Positions 51,456-62,356 of a stretch of DNA of 64,000 bases are shown piece by piece. The translations under genes and the position numbers were made by a program. Source of the stretch: an uncultured Clostridium sp. (lineage in GTDB: Bacteria; Bacillota; Clostridia; Clostridiales; Clostridiaceae). The notes under the pieces were generated by a model. It had not been told where the DNA came from. It worked only from the letters and a program-made list of their open reading frames with translations, and did no database searches. Within the stretch, counting starts at the first letter, position 1, and each line of letters begins with the position of its first letter. The stretch is from positions 1-64,000 of the forward strand of contig NZ_CAMQZG010000016.1 in the NCBI RefSeq assembly GCF_947039605.1, given 5' to 3'.

Positions 51456-54281
51456 ATGAAAGATAAAATTATAGTTAAAGGTGCAAAGGTACATAATCTT
51501 AAAAATGTAGATTTAGAAATACCAAGAGATAAACTAGTTGTATTTACAGGGCTTTCAGGTTCAGGAAAATCATCATTAGCATTTGATACGCTATATGCTG
51601 AAGGGCAAAGACGATATGTAGAATCACTATCATCATATGCTAGACAGTTTTTAGGACAAATGAATAAACCAGAAGTTGAGTCTATTGAGGGATTATCACC
51701 AGCGATATCAATAGATCAAAAAACAACTTCAAGAAATCCAAGATCAACAGTTGGTACAGTTACAGAGATATATGATTATTTAAGACTATTATATGCTAGA
51801 GTAGGAAAACCACATTGTCCTAAATGTGGAAAAGAAATAAGTCAGCAATCAATAGACCAAATAGTTGATAAAATATTAGAACTTGATGAAAAAACAAAAA
51901 TTCAACTTCTAGCACCAATTGTTAGAGGAAGAAAGGGAACTCACGAGAAGGTTCTAGAGAGCATAAAGAAAAATGGATTTGTTAGAGCTAGAATTGATGG
52001 GGGAATTTATGATTTAACAGAAGAAGAAATTAATTTGGAAAAGAATAAAAAACATAATATAGAGGCTGTCATAGATAGACTTGTAGTTAAAGAAGGGATT
52101 GAAAGAAGACTTTCAGATTCACTAGAAATAGCATTAAAGTTAGCAGAAGGATTAGTTATAGTAAATATAATTGGTGGAGGAGATACTTTATATAGTGAGC
52201 ATTTTGCTTGTGCAGATTGTGGAATAAGTATAGAAGAACTTGCACCAAGAATGTTTTCATTTAACTCACCTTTTGGAAAATGTGATTATTGTGATGGTCT
52301 AGGAACTCTTTTAGAGATTGATGAAAAATTAGTTGTTCCTGATAAAAGTCTATCACTAAAAAATGGAGCTATAAGTAGCTGGGGAGATGGTAGATTTAAA
52401 GATGATTCTTGGACATTTGCAATTCTTACAGCACTTATTAAAAAATTTAATTTTACTTTAGAAACTCCATTTGGAGAACTTAGTAAAGAAGTTCAAAATG
52501 CTATTCTCTATGGAGTAGATGAAAAGCTAGTTGTTACATATACAAAAGAAGGTGTAACAAAAGATTATAATCATTCTTTTGAAGGTGAAGTAAATAGTTT
52601 AAGAAGAAGATATATGGAATCAAATTCAGATTATATTAAGCAAGAAATTGAAAACTATATGAGTGATAATAAATGTCCTAAATGTAGAGGTGCAAGATTA
52701 AAACCAGAAAGTCTAGCGGTTACAGTTGGAGATATAAGTATAAATGATTTCACAAAACTTTCAATAAGAGATGAATTAGAGTTTGTAAATGGAATTGATT
52801 TTTCAGAAAAGGATAAAATAATTAGTGAGCAGATAATTAAGGAAATTAAATCAAGATTAAGTTTTCTTATTAATGTAGGTTTAGATTATTTAGACCTTGC
52901 AAGAACTGCTGGGACACTATCTGGTGGTGAGTCACAAAGAATTAGACTTGCTACGCAAATAGGTTCACAACTTATGGGAGTTCTTTATATTTTAGATGAA
53001 CCTTCAATTGGATTGCATCAAAGAGATAATGACAAATTAATAGAGACATTACAGGGTCTTAGAGATGTAGGAAATACATTAATAGTTGTAGAGCATGATG
53101 AGGATACAATGAAAGCTGCTGATTATATTGTTGATATTGGACCTGGTGCAGGTGAGCATGGTGGGGAAATAATTGCTGCCGGGACATTAGAAGATATAAT
53201 GGCCAATAAAAATTCGCTTACAGGACAATATTTAACTGGTGAAAAATTTATAGAGTTACCAACTGAGAGAAAAGAAGGTAATGGAAACTTTATCACAGTT
53301 AAGGGTGCTAAAGAAAATAATCTTAAGAATATAAGTGTTGATTTCCCACTAGGAATTCTTACAATGGTAACAGGGGTATCTGGTTCAGGGAAAAGTACTC
53401 TTGTAAATGAGATTCTTTATAAAGGACTTGCATCAAAGATGAATAAGAGATCAAAACTTATACCAGGAGAATACAAAGAACTAAAAGGGCTTGAATATAT
53501 TGATAAAATTATAGAAATAGACCAAAGTCCGATAGGAAGAACTCCAAGAAGTAACTCGGCAACTTATACAGGAACTTTTGATGTTATAAGAGATTTATTC
53601 TCTCAAACAACAGATGCGAAAATGAAGGGGTATAAGCCTGGAAGATTTTCATTTAATGTAAAAGGTGGTAGATGTGAAGCTTGTAGTGGTGATGGAATTA
53701 TAAAAATAGAAATGCAATTCCTATCAGATGTTTATGTTCCGTGTGAAATATGTAAAAGTAAGCGATATAATAGAGAGACTTTAGATGTTAAATATAAAGG
53801 GAAAAATATTTCAGAAGTTTTAAATTTAACAGTAGAGGATGCTTTAGAATTCTTTGAAAATATTCCGAGAATTCATAAGAAATTACAAACATTAATGGAT
53901 GTTGGACTTGGTTATATAAAACTTGGGCAACCATCAACACAATTATCAGGTGGTGAAGCTCAAAGAATTAAGCTAGCATTTGAATTATCTAAAAGAAGTA
54001 CAGGAAAAACATTGTATATTTTAGATGAGCCTACAACTGGTCTTCATATAGATGATGTAAACAAACTTATTAAGATCTTACAACGACTTGTAGAGGGTGG
54101 AAATACAGTTGTTGTAATAGAGCATAACTTAGATATGATTAAGTGTGCCGATCATATAATAGACCTTGGTCCAGAAGGTGGAGATAAAGGTGGTACAATT
54201 GTAGCAACAGGAACTCCAGAAAAAATTATAATGGTTCCAGAGTCATATACTGGTAAGTATTTAAAAAAATATCTTAAGTAA
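51456..54281 (+). CDS. uvrA: Excinuclease ABC subunit A
   Basis: 941 residues. Two ABC-type ATPase modules are seen: Walker [15 protein letters not shown] near 32 and [13 protein letters not shown] near 640, with [12 protein letters not shown] and [12 protein letters not shown] signatures. Zinc-finger pairs are CPKCGKE, CADCG...CDYCDG and CEACSGDG...[10 protein letters not shown]. It scans DNA for bulky damage and loads UvrB. Its partner uvrB is 11 kb upstream, on the far side of an accessory block. It has its own promoter, so the separation does not leave it silent. Confidence 0.97.
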   Translation: MKDKIIVKGAKVHNLKNVDLEIPRDKLVVFTGLSGSGKSSLAFDTLYAEGQRRYVESLSSYARQFLGQMNKPEVESIEGLSPAISIDQKTTSRNPRSTVGTVTEIYDYLRLLYARVGKPHCPKCGKEISQQSIDQIVDKILELDEKTKIQLLAPIVRGRKGTHEKVLESIKKNGFVRARIDGGIYDLTEEEINLEKNKKHNIEAVIDRLVVKEGIERRLSDSLEIALKLAEGLVIVNIIGGGDTLYSEHFACADCGISIEELAPRMFSFNSPFGKCDYCDGLGTLLEIDEKLVVPDKSLSLKNGAISSWGDGRFKDDSWTFAILTALIKKFNFTLETPFGELSKEVQNAILYGVDEKLVVTYTKEGVTKDYNHSFEGEVNSLRRRYMESNSDYIKQEIENYMSDNKCPKCRGARLKPESLAVTVGDISINDFTKLSIRDELEFVNGIDFSEKDKIISEQIIKEIKSRLSFLINVGLDYLDLARTAGTLSGGESQRIRLATQIGSQLMGVLYILDEPSIGLHQRDNDKLIETLQGLRDVGNTLIVVEHDEDTMKAADYIVDIGPGAGEHGGEIIAAGTLEDIMANKNSLTGQYLTGEKFIELPTERKEGNGNFITVKGAKENNLKNISVDFPLGILTMVTGVSGSGKSTLVNEILYKGLASKMNKRSKLIPGEYKELKGLEYIDKIIEIDQSPIGRTPRSNSATYTGTFDVIRDLFSQTTDAKMKGYKPGRFSFNVKGGRCEACSGDGIIKIEMQFLSDVYVPCEICKSKRYNRETLDVKYKGKNISEVLNLTVEDALEFFENIPRIHKKLQTLMDVGLGYIKLGQPSTQLSGGEAQRIKLAFELSKRSTGKTLYILDEPTTGLHIDDVNKLIKILQRLVEGGNTVVVIEHNLDMIKCADHIIDLGPEGGDKGGTIVATGTPEKIIMVPESYTGKYLKKYLK

Positions 54282-54296
54282 AATAAAGAAGTTATA

Positions 54297-54414
54297 AAAG
54301 GTGTATCTTCAAATGGGGAATGAAGGATTTATGAAAAAACCAACTATTCGTTTAGGATGTGTGATTGTTTTAGAATGTCAGTAAAATTCGCTATTTAGTA
54401 ACAGATACACCTTT
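54297..54414 (+). repeat. 118-base inverted-repeat unit after uvrA
   Basis: AAAGGTGTATCT (54297-54308) and AGATACACCTTT (54403-54414) are perfect 12-base inverted repeats with 94 bases between. The inside contains a 23-codon frame from ATG 54313 to TAA 54384 without a good ribosome binding site. TTTATTTGCCTTTTT follows. It could end uvrA transcripts as a long hairpin, or be a MITE-like element; no target duplication is seen. Confidence 0.5.
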
Positions 54415-54571
54415 ATTTGCCTTTTTAATTAAAAAAATGGAAAAGAAGTTGTCATTTTATTGATAAATAAATATTAAAGATATAAAGGTGTAATTTTTTT
54501 AGTGTATAATCAGTATATAATATAAGACTATTGTAATCAGAGTACAAATAAAAAAATGTAGAGGTGACATT

Positions 54572-55096
54572 ATGGATTTAAATAAGTTAATGGGTTTTGC
54601 TTTTAACATATTTTTTGTGATTATGCTTTTACTTATCATATTCTATTCACTTAGAATAATGTCTAAAGATGTAGGCAACAAAGATAAGAAAAAAGAAAAT
54701 CTGAATAAGGCAGATAAACCTGTAAATAAGGTTAAATCAGAACCTAAAAAGAGGACAGAAAAGCCAGTTGGCAAAATTTCAACAGAAGAAAAAAGCTCAT
54801 ATGGATTAGAAGTTGTATCAACTATGACAGAAGGCAGATTAAAAACTGGAACTGTTATCCCTATGAAAAACATAACAACATTAGGAAGAAAGGAAGAGAA
54901 TTCTATAATACTCAATGATAAATTTGTATCATCTAATCATGCAAGAATTTACGTTAAAGACAATAATATTATTTTAGAGGACTTAAATAGTACAAATGGA
55001 ACATTTGTAAATGAACAAAAAGTTGCAGGTAAAATAAGAGTTGGAGTAAATGACAGCATTAGATTAGGAAGTACAGTATTTAAAATTATAGGATAA
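54572..55096 (+). CDS. FHA-domain membrane protein
   Basis: 174 residues. An N-terminal anchor (residues 8-28, FNIFFVIMLLLIIFYSL) is followed by a basic linker rich in Lys and Pro (35-70) and an FHA domain (about 95-170). The FHA motifs TLGRKEENSIILNDKFVSSNHARIY and DLNSTNGTFVNEQKV contain the phosphothreonine-reading Arg, Ser and Asn residues. It should bind phosphorylated proteins at the membrane. The order FHA, SEDS protein, transpeptidase resembles the FhaB-RodA-PbpA cluster of actinobacteria, where a Ser/Thr kinase gives the signal. No kinase gene is nearby. Confidence 0.9.
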   Translation: MDLNKLMGFAFNIFFVIMLLLIIFYSLRIMSKDVGNKDKKKENLNKADKPVNKVKSEPKKRTEKPVGKISTEEKSSYGLEVVSTMTEGRLKTGTVIPMKNITTLGRKEENSIILNDKFVSSNHARIYVKDNNIILEDLNSTNGTFVNEQKVAGKIRVGVNDSIRLGSTVFKIIG

Positions 55097-55109
55097 TTGA
55101 GGTGGAAGC

Positions 55110-56336
55110 ATGAATACTGTTAAGTATGAAAGAAGACTATTAAGACTTGTATATTTACTTTGCATAGGTTTATTCACAAACTTAGCATTGTTACAAACTC
55201 CAGTAGATAAAATGGCATTTGTAATGGCATTTGTAATTATAGTAGTAATAGGCTTTTCACACTATATCATAAGGAAATTCTATCCAGATGGAGATAAGTA
55301 TATATTCATACTTGCATCCGTCTTGGCAGTAATAGGAATGGCGATATTATATTCTATGAATATAGAAACAGCTGTAAAACAACTAGTTTGGTTCTGTATA
55401 GGTATAACAGCCTATATGCTAATAGTTATTATAGTGCCAAAGTTTAGAAATTTTGCAAGATATAAAAATATTTATATGATAGGTACAATTGTATTTATGT
55501 CTTTAGCAGAAATATTTGGTACTAATATCAATGGAGCTAAAAACTGGATTAAACTTGGAAGTTTTACATTCCAACCATCAGAGATAGGAAAATTATTTAT
55601 TATCCTATATCTAGCATCTGTTTTAATGAATTATCAAGCGAAGAAAAAACTGAAAGATGATTTAAAACAACTTGTTGAACCAGGAATTATAGTAGCGCTA
55701 TCAATAGGATTTATGGTACTTCAGAGTGACCTTGGATCAGCACTATTATTCTTTATATTATCAATAACAATGTTATACATGGCAACTTCAAATAAGAAGT
55801 ATATAATAGTTGGACTAATATTGTTCATATTGGGAGCTGTAGTAGCAACATTTTTATTCGCCCACGTAAAAGAGAGGGTGGTAATATGGTTAAATGTTTG
55901 GGAGTATGCACAAACACAAAGTTATCAAATAGTACAAGGATTCTATTCAATTGCATCAGGTGGACCATTTGGTCAAGGTCTTGGTCAAGGGATAACAGGA
56001 TTTATCCCGTTTGTTGACACTGACTTTATCTATTCAGCTATTTGTCAAGAATTTGGAATGATATTTTCAATAGGAATGTTATTCTTATACTTCTTAATAT
56101 TCTATAGAGGGATGAGAGCTGCACTTCGTACTGAAGATAAATTTGCGAGACTTTGTGGAGTAGGATTTAGTACGCTTATAGTAGTACAGGTTCTAGTTAT
56201 AATAGGTGGGATATTTACAATAATACCTCTTACGGGTATTACACTGCCACTTGTAAGTTATGGTGGAACATCAATGCTTACAATGTTCTTTGCTCTAGGA
56301 TGCTTACAAAAGATATCAGAGGAGGGAAGTAACTAG
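55110..56336 (+). CDS. SEDS peptidoglycan polymerase (FtsW/RodA/SpoVE family)
   Basis: 408 residues with ten hydrophobic segments. The motif GSFTFQPSEIGKLFIILYLA and VLQSDLGSALLFFILSITMLYMATSN carry the conserved Ser, Glu and Asp of SEDS glycosyltransferases. It joins lipid II into glycan strands with its cognate class B PBP, encoded directly downstream. The ATG follows GAGGTGG. Subfamily (RodA, FtsW or sporulation SpoVE) cannot be set without comparison, but company with an FHA protein points to the RodA-like group. Confidence 0.92.
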   Translation: MNTVKYERRLLRLVYLLCIGLFTNLALLQTPVDKMAFVMAFVIIVVIGFSHYIIRKFYPDGDKYIFILASVLAVIGMAILYSMNIETAVKQLVWFCIGITAYMLIVIIVPKFRNFARYKNIYMIGTIVFMSLAEIFGTNINGAKNWIKLGSFTFQPSEIGKLFIILYLASVLMNYQAKKKLKDDLKQLVEPGIIVALSIGFMVLQSDLGSALLFFILSITMLYMATSNKKYIIVGLILFILGAVVATFLFAHVKERVVIWLNVWEYAQTQSYQIVQGFYSIASGGPFGQGLGQGITGFIPFVDTDFIYSAICQEFGMIFSIGMLFLYFLIFYRGMRAALRTEDKFARLCGVGFSTLIVVQVLVIIGGIFTIIPLTGITLPLVSYGGTSMLTMFFALGCLQKISEEGSN

Positions 56337-57968
56337 ATGGCTGATAATAATGAAAATAAAAACACTAATAGAAAAGATAAAGGTGGGTTCTTTGATAAGT
56401 TCAAATCGAATAAAAAAGAAACAACACCAGGAAATAAAGATATAAATAATGGTGGAGAAAATAGTGATAAAATACAAAATCCAAGAAAAAACATCAAAGT
56501 TATCATGGGAGTTTATTTAGTATTATTATTAGGATTAATAGGATATATAACATATTTCTATTTATTTAAAGCACCAGAAATAAACAAAATGCCAGCAAAT
56601 GCTATTACTATGACTAAGGCTAGTAAAGTAGTAAGAGGTAGTATTTTGGATGCGGAAAATCAACCAATTGCAAAAAGTGAAAGAGTGGATGCATTTAATC
56701 AAAAGAGAATTTATCCTTATGGAGATTTATATTCTGCAGCGATAGGATATGCAAGTACAAGATATGGTACAACAGGTATGGAGTCAATTTATAATACACA
56801 ATTAACTACATATGATGGATTATCACTTTCAGAGTATATTAAAACTTATGGATTAAAGAAAGCCTTTGCAAATAGAGGTAAGAATCTAGCTCCAGAAAAA
56901 GGAAATAGTATTATTACAACTCTTAATACACCACTTCAAAAAGTAGCATGGGAAGCACTTGGAGATAATGAGGGTGCGGTAGTAGCTATGGAGCCTAAAA
57001 CTGGGGCAATATTAGCTATGGTTTCTAAACCAACATTTGATCCTAATGATTTAGCAGCTGAGATGAAACAGGTTGGAGCTGATGAAGCTATAGGAAAACC
57101 TAATAAATCATTACTTAATCAGGCAACTCATGACCCAACAGCACCTGGTTCAGTATTTAAGACTGTAACAATAAGTTCAGCTCTTGAAAATATTCCAGGA
57201 ATTCAAAATAGAGTATTTGATGATAAAGGAAGTATTAAAATAGGAAATTATACACTTCCAAATGAAAATTTCAGAGCTTTTGGTGAGATATCACTTGCTA
57301 GGGCATTATCAGTTTCAAGTAATGTTGTATTTGGTACTATTGGTATGGAACTTGGAAATACAGCGCTTAAAAGTACAGCTGAAGCTTATGGCTTCAATAA
57401 AGGAGTTCCTACAAATGGATTCTATACAGGGACTAGTAATTTCCCTACATTACAAACTTATGATAAAGGTTCTATGGCACAAAGTGCTATTGGGCAAGGA
57501 GCTACTACAGCAACTCCATTCCAAATGGCATTAGTTGTTTCAACTATAGCTAATGGTGGAGTAATGATGGAACCTACTATGGTTCATCAAATTATAAATA
57601 GTAGAGGGGAAGTTGTACAAAATTTCCCACCTAAAGAGTTGAAAAGAGTTATAAGTGCGCAGAATGCGGCTACAATAACAAAAGATATGAGATATGTAAC
57701 TGAGCAAAGAGAAGGAGAGCCTTCAGGAGTTTGGGACTATATGAACCCAGATTATAAAATTGCTTCAAAAACAGGTACAGCACAAAAAGAAAATGCACAA
57801 GGGCAACTACTTGTTGCCGCAAACGCATGGTTTGTATGTTTTGCACCAGCAAACAATCCTAAGATAGCAGTAGCTGTTAAAGTTGTTGATGGTGGAGCAG
57901 GTTCAAAAATCGGAGCTAGCATAGCATATAAGTTAGTTAAAAATTACTTAACTCAAGTAGGAGTATAA
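56337..57968 (+). CDS. Class B penicillin-binding protein (transpeptidase)
   Basis: 543 residues. A cytosolic Asn/Lys-rich tail (1-60) precedes a single membrane segment (about 63-83), then a transpeptidase domain: the SxxK box with Ser in APGSVFKTV, SxN (SSNVVFGTIG), and KTG (ASKTGTAQ). It crosslinks peptidoglycan stems. The pedestal between TM and transpeptidase is short, as in PbpA-type rather than PBP2x enzymes. ATG directly follows the TAG stop of the SEDS gene, so the two proteins are made as a pair. Confidence 0.94.
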   Translation: MADNNENKNTNRKDKGGFFDKFKSNKKETTPGNKDINNGGENSDKIQNPRKNIKVIMGVYLVLLLGLIGYITYFYLFKAPEINKMPANAITMTKASKVVRGSILDAENQPIAKSERVDAFNQKRIYPYGDLYSAAIGYASTRYGTTGMESIYNTQLTTYDGLSLSEYIKTYGLKKAFANRGKNLAPEKGNSIITTLNTPLQKVAWEALGDNEGAVVAMEPKTGAILAMVSKPTFDPNDLAAEMKQVGADEAIGKPNKSLLNQATHDPTAPGSVFKTVTISSALENIPGIQNRVFDDKGSIKIGNYTLPNENFRAFGEISLARALSVSSNVVFGTIGMELGNTALKSTAEAYGFNKGVPTNGFYTGTSNFPTLQTYDKGSMAQSAIGQGATTATPFQMALVVSTIANGGVMMEPTMVHQIINSRGEVVQNFPPKELKRVISAQNAATITKDMRYVTEQREGEPSGVWDYMNPDYKIASKTGTAQKENAQGQLLVAANAWFVCFAPANNPKIAVAVKVVDGGAGSKIGASIAYKLVKNYLTQVGV

Positions 57969-57981
57969 GTAAAAAAAGTAG

Positions 57982-58015
57982 GAAAGGCTTCAAATTGGAG
58001 CCTTTCTATATTTTT
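57982..58015 (+). terminator. Terminator of the FHA-SEDS-PBP operon
   Basis: GAAAGGCTTCAAA / TTGGAGCCTTTC stem followed by TATATTTTT. Confidence 0.85.
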
Positions 58016-58076
58016 AAATAAAATTTTGGTATAATCGATAAAAGAGAAAAGAATTTTTATAATGGGAGGATGAAAT

Positions 58077-59945
58077 ATGTTTGATTTTGTGCATCAACTA
58101 AAAGTATTACCGGATAAGCCAGGAGTTTATCAAATGAAAAATTCGCTTGGTGAAGTTATCTATGTAGGAAAAGCAAAGATATTAAAAAATAGAGTAAGAC
58201 AATATTTTCAAAACTCAAAAAATCATCCTGAAAAAGTGAAAAAGATGGTTTCAAATATTTCTGAATTTGAATATATAGTGACGGATTCAGAAATAGAAGC
58301 ATTACTTTTAGAGTGTACTTTAATTAAAAAGTTTAAACCGAAATATAATATTCTTTTAAAAGATGATAAACATTATCCATTTATAAAAATTACAGTTAAT
58401 GAAGAGTATCCAAGGGTTTTTATAACTAGGAAATATATAAGAGATGGTTCAAAGTATTTTGGGCCTTATATAAATGTTCATGCTGTAAATGAAGTTATGT
58501 ATCTAATTAGAAGGCTATTTCCAATTAGAACATCTATAAAACCTAGTAAAGAAACAGGTGAGTATATTGATGCTAATGATGGATTCCAAATGCATTTTTG
58601 TGAATTACCAGAGGATGGTCTTATTTACAAGGATGAGTATAAGAAAATGATAGATGAAGTAATTGATATTTTAGCTGGTAAAAACAAAAAAATAATTAGT
58701 GAAATAAAAGGTGAGATGGAAGTTGCAGCAGAGAGTTTAGAATTTGAAAAAGCGGCAACACTAAGAGATAGACTTAAAGCTATTGAAACAATATCTCAAA
58801 AACAAAAGATTATAACACCTAAAGTGGGGGATGAAGACTATATTGATATTTATTCTGATGATAGAAATACATCTATTCAAATATTTTTTCATAGAGAAGG
58901 AAAAATATTTGGTAGAGAACATTTTATGATAAATAATACAGCAGCTGTTAGTAAAGGTGCTATAATACATGAGTTTATGCTTAGTTTTTATGGTGGAACA
59001 GCACAGATACCTAAAAATATTTATGTATCAGAGATTGAGGATATGGAGCTTTTAGAAGAGTTTTTATCAGAAAAAAGAGAGAGCAGAGTTCATATAAAAG
59101 TACCTATAAAAGGGGAAAAGAAAGAAACTTTAGATATGGTATGGAATAATGCTAAGGCAACGTTAGAGCAGTTTAGAGATAAAATCATAAAAGATAAAGA
59201 GAACAATGAGTTAGCCTTAGCACAGCTTCAAACTATATTAGATTTAGATATGATTCCTCATAGAATAGAGGCTTATGATATTTCTAATATACAAGGTGTA
59301 GATTCAGTTGGAACAATGGTTGTTTTTGAAGAAGGTAAATCTAAGAATTCAGATTATAGAAGATTTAAGATTAAAACAGTTTATGGACCTAATGATTATG
59401 ATAGTATGAGAGAAGTTTTAAGTAGAAGATTTGAGCGAGGTCTTGTAGAAATTAAAAATATAAATGATGCACAGCTTCATTATTCAAAAGGAAAGTTTTG
59501 TGTTTTTCCAGATATTATAATGATGGATGGTGGAAAAGGGCAGGTTAATGTAGCTATTGATGTGTTAAAGGAGTTTAATATCAATATTCCAGTTTGTGGA
59601 CTTGTTAAGGATGATAGTCATAGGACTAGAGGCATAATTTATAATGGTGAAGAGATTTCTGTGGGACGAACATCTAAACTTATGCATATGATAACTAGAG
59701 TTCAAGATGAAGTTCATAGGTATGCAATTACTTATCATAGGTCACTTAGGGATAAAACTACATTTAATTCGGTGCTAGAGGAGATACCAAAAGTTGGTCC
59801 AAAGAGAAGAAGAGAACTTTTAATCAAATTTGGGAGCATAGAAAAAATTAAAATTGCTACTTTTGAAGAACTTTTAGATACACCATCAATAGATAAAATA
59901 TCAGCTGAAAATATTGTAAAATTTTTTAAAACTATCCAAAAATAG
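58077..59945 (+). CDS. uvrC: Excinuclease ABC subunit C
   Basis: 622 residues. N-terminal GIY-YIG nuclease domain (PGVYQMKNSLGEVIYVGKA, 15-33), UVR motif (ISEIKGEMEVAAESLEFEKAATLRDRL) near 205-230, then the RNase H-like nuclease and a C-terminal helix-hairpin-helix pair (IPKVGPKRRRELLIKFGS). UvrC makes the cuts on both sides of the lesion. ATG after GGGAGGA; TATAAT at 58030-58035 may be its -10 element, with a poor -35. With uvrA and uvrB it completes the excision-repair set. Confidence 0.97.
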   Translation: MFDFVHQLKVLPDKPGVYQMKNSLGEVIYVGKAKILKNRVRQYFQNSKNHPEKVKKMVSNISEFEYIVTDSEIEALLLECTLIKKFKPKYNILLKDDKHYPFIKITVNEEYPRVFITRKYIRDGSKYFGPYINVHAVNEVMYLIRRLFPIRTSIKPSKETGEYIDANDGFQMHFCELPEDGLIYKDEYKKMIDEVIDILAGKNKKIISEIKGEMEVAAESLEFEKAATLRDRLKAIETISQKQKIITPKVGDEDYIDIYSDDRNTSIQIFFHREGKIFGREHFMINNTAAVSKGAIIHEFMLSFYGGTAQIPKNIYVSEIEDMELLEEFLSEKRESRVHIKVPIKGEKKETLDMVWNNAKATLEQFRDKIIKDKENNELALAQLQTILDLDMIPHRIEAYDISNIQGVDSVGTMVVFEEGKSKNSDYRRFKIKTVYGPNDYDSMREVLSRRFERGLVEIKNINDAQLHYSKGKFCVFPDIIMMDGGKGQVNVAIDVLKEFNINIPVCGLVKDDSHRTRGIIYNGEEISVGRTSKLMHMITRVQDEVHRYAITYHRSLRDKTTFNSVLEEIPKVGPKRRRELLIKFGSIEKIKIATFEELLDTPSIDKISAENIVKFFKTIQK

Positions 59946-60058
59946 AAAAATAAATAGTAGAATATATAAATTATTTATAAAATAAAGCCTAAATACTTGA
60001 TAAGACAGGTATAATTACTTATACTAAAAAATGATAATAAAAAAGAGGGAGTTGTATC

Positions 60059-60976
60059 ATGAACCAGTACAAGGATTTTAAAGATATATTAGTGGAATAT
60101 TGTGGTCAAGAAAATGTAATAGTAGATGCTCTTATGAAAGAACATACTTGTTTTAAAGTTGGAGGACCAGCAGATATATTAGTAACTCCATCAACAGCTA
60201 AAGAAATAGCAAAGATTGTTGCTATTTGTAGAAAAAATAACATTCCATACATAGTGATAGGAAATGGTTCAAACATCTTAGTTAAAGATGGTGGAATTGA
60301 TGGAGTTGTTATTAAATTGGAAAAAATGAAAAAAATTGAAGTTAATGAAAATAAAATAAAAGCAGATTGTGGAGCTATGCTTGCAGATGTATCAAAGCTT
60401 GCAGTTAAGCACTCTTTAACAGGAGCAGAGTTTGCGTGTGGAATACCTGGAACTATAGGTGGAGCTGTATTTATGAATGCAGGAGCTTATAATGGTGAGA
60501 TGTCATTTATAATGGAAGAGGCAGAAGTTTTAGATAAAGATGGTAATGTAATAACATTACACAAAGATCAATTAGAACTTGGCTATAGAACTTCAGCAGT
60601 TATGACACATGGGTATATAGTTCTTACAGCAACAATTAGTCTTGAAAAAGGCACAAAAGAAGTAATTGCTGATAGAGTTGATGATCTAACTCATAAAAGA
60701 GAAGATAAGCAACCTTTAGAATATGCTTCTGCTGGAAGTACATTTAAAAGACCTGAGGGGTATTTTGCTGGAAAGCTTATACAAGATTCAGGACTTAAAG
60801 GTTATACTATTGGGAATGCTTGTGTTTCAGAGAAGCACTCAGGATTTGTTATAAACAAAGGTGGAGCTTCAGCAAGTGATATTTTAGCTGTTATTAAACA
60901 TGTTCAAGATACTGTAAAAGTAAATTTTGACGTTGAATTACATACAGAAGTTAGAATAATAGGAAAAGACAAGTAA
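60059..60976 (+). CDS. murB: UDP-N-acetylenolpyruvoylglucosamine reductase
   Basis: 305 residues, type II MurB. FAD-binding motifs are TCFKVGGPADILVTP (33-47), IGNGSNILVKDGG and GIPGTIGGAVFMNAGAY. The catalytic Ser is in YASAGSTFKRPEG and the Glu in HTEVRIIG at the end. It reduces the enolpyruvyl ether to form UDP-MurNAc in peptidoglycan precursor synthesis. ATG after AGAGGGAG. Single gene with its own terminator. Confidence 0.97.
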   Translation: MNQYKDFKDILVEYCGQENVIVDALMKEHTCFKVGGPADILVTPSTAKEIAKIVAICRKNNIPYIVIGNGSNILVKDGGIDGVVIKLEKMKKIEVNENKIKADCGAMLADVSKLAVKHSLTGAEFACGIPGTIGGAVFMNAGAYNGEMSFIMEEAEVLDKDGNVITLHKDQLELGYRTSAVMTHGYIVLTATISLEKGTKEVIADRVDDLTHKREDKQPLEYASAGSTFKRPEGYFAGKLIQDSGLKGYTIGNACVSEKHSGFVINKGGASASDILAVIKHVQDTVKVNFDVELHTEVRIIGKDK

Positions 60977-60991
60977 ACAAAGACATTAAAG

Positions 60992-61030
60992 TATCCTTAT
61001 ATATTTTGAATATATAGGGATATTTTTTTA
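60992..61030 (+). terminator. Terminator of murB
   Basis: TATCCTTATATATT / AATATATAGGGATA stem followed by seven T. Confidence 0.85.
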
Positions 61031-61068
61031 TATAAATATTAAAGCAAGAAAAACAAGGGGGCTAAAAA

Positions 61069-62205
61069 ATGAGTTTTAAAGTAAGGGAAGAAATTAATGA
61101 TGTGGCAAAGTATATAGCAGGAAAGCCTATTGGTGAGGTGAAAAGAGAACTTGGTCTTTCAAAGGTAGTAAAAATGGCATCAAATGAAAATCCATTAGGA
61201 TGCTCAGAAAAAGTTAAAGAAACTTTGAAAGGGTTAGTTGATGAAACTTATTTATACCCAGATGCAAGCAATCATGAATTATTAAAGGTTTTAGCAGAAA
61301 AATTAAAGGTAGATACAGAAGAAATATTTTTAGGTGGAGGCTCTAGTTCACTTATAAAAGTTATTTGTAATACAATTCTTTCAAGTGGTGATGAATCTAT
61401 AATAGCAGATTTAACTTTTCCACTTTATGAAAACTACACAAAACTTATGGGCGCAAAAGTAGTTAAAGTTCCTTTGAAAAATATGAAGTTAGATTTAAGT
61501 AAAATGGTTGCGGCTATAACAGAAAAAACAAAGGTTATATGGTTTTGTAATCCTAATAATCCAACAGGAACTATTTTTACACATGAGGAGTTTAAAAGGG
61601 CACTAGGAAGAATACCAAGTAATGTTTTAGTTGTTATGGATGAGGCATATATAGAGTATGTTACAGAACCAGCATTTCCAGATAGTTTAGAAATAAGAAA
61701 AAATAGAAAAAATTTTCTAATTCTTAGAACATTTTCAAAGGCATATGGTCTTGCATCTCTTAGAGTAGGTTATGGGATAGCAGATAAAGAGCTTGTGGAG
61801 TATTTTAATAGAGTTATAAACCCATTTGAAGTTAATTTATATGCTCAAAGAGCAGCAGTTTCAGCACTTAAAGATAGTGAGTTTCTTTGCACAGTTATAA
61901 TGTATAATCATATTGAAAGAGATAAATTATATAAGGGATTAGAAATTTTAGGTCTTGAATATATTAAGTCACAAGCTAATTTCATTTTGTTTAAAGTAAA
62001 TGGAGATGATAAAAAATTAGCTAATTTCTTGTTATCTAAAGGATTTATAATAAGACCAGGATATCTTTTAGGGTGTGAAGGTTATATTAGAGTGAGTATG
62101 GGAACAGAAGAGGAGAATAAAGAATTTTTAGAACTTGTTGGTGAATATATAAATTTAGAAAAAGCAAATAATGAGTTAATTAAATTAGAAAAAGAGAATA
62201 TATAA
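61069..62205 (+). CDS. hisC: Histidinol-phosphate aminotransferase
   Basis: 378 residues, PLP fold-type I. Motifs: ASNENPLGCSEKVKE (37-51), LGGGSSSLIKVI, NPNNPTGTIF, DEAYIEY, and the PLP lysine in FSKAYGLASLRVGYG (near 220). It converts imidazole acetol-phosphate to histidinol-phosphate in histidine synthesis. No other his genes are near, as in some Clostridia where a lone homologue may serve aromatic amino acids or threonine-phosphate decarboxylation instead. The short charged tail (EKANNELIKLEKENI) is unusual. The ribosome binding site is AAGGGGG. Confidence 0.88.
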   Translation: MSFKVREEINDVAKYIAGKPIGEVKRELGLSKVVKMASNENPLGCSEKVKETLKGLVDETYLYPDASNHELLKVLAEKLKVDTEEIFLGGGSSSLIKVICNTILSSGDESIIADLTFPLYENYTKLMGAKVVKVPLKNMKLDLSKMVAAITEKTKVIWFCNPNNPTGTIFTHEEFKRALGRIPSNVLVVMDEAYIEYVTEPAFPDSLEIRKNRKNFLILRTFSKAYGLASLRVGYGIADKELVEYFNRVINPFEVNLYAQRAAVSALKDSEFLCTVIMYNHIERDKLYKGLEILGLEYIKSQANFILFKVNGDDKKLANFLLSKGFIIRPGYLLGCEGYIRVSMGTEEENKEFLELVGEYINLEKANNELIKLEKENI

Positions 62206-62356
62206 GCCAGAATTATACTTTGTTTCGTATTGATTTCTGTAAGTAGCAGAATTAGTAGAGTGTAAATCAAGTGAAATATATTTTGGCAGTTCAATAGAAT
62301 AAATAATATCAGTATGGACTTACATCAATATCTTGGACAAAAAAATGATTTTTTTT

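Noticed and set aside
62082-62294. 70-codon minus-strand frame at the end of hisC
   Set aside because: Shadow of hisC and of AT-rich sequence, without a ribosome binding site.
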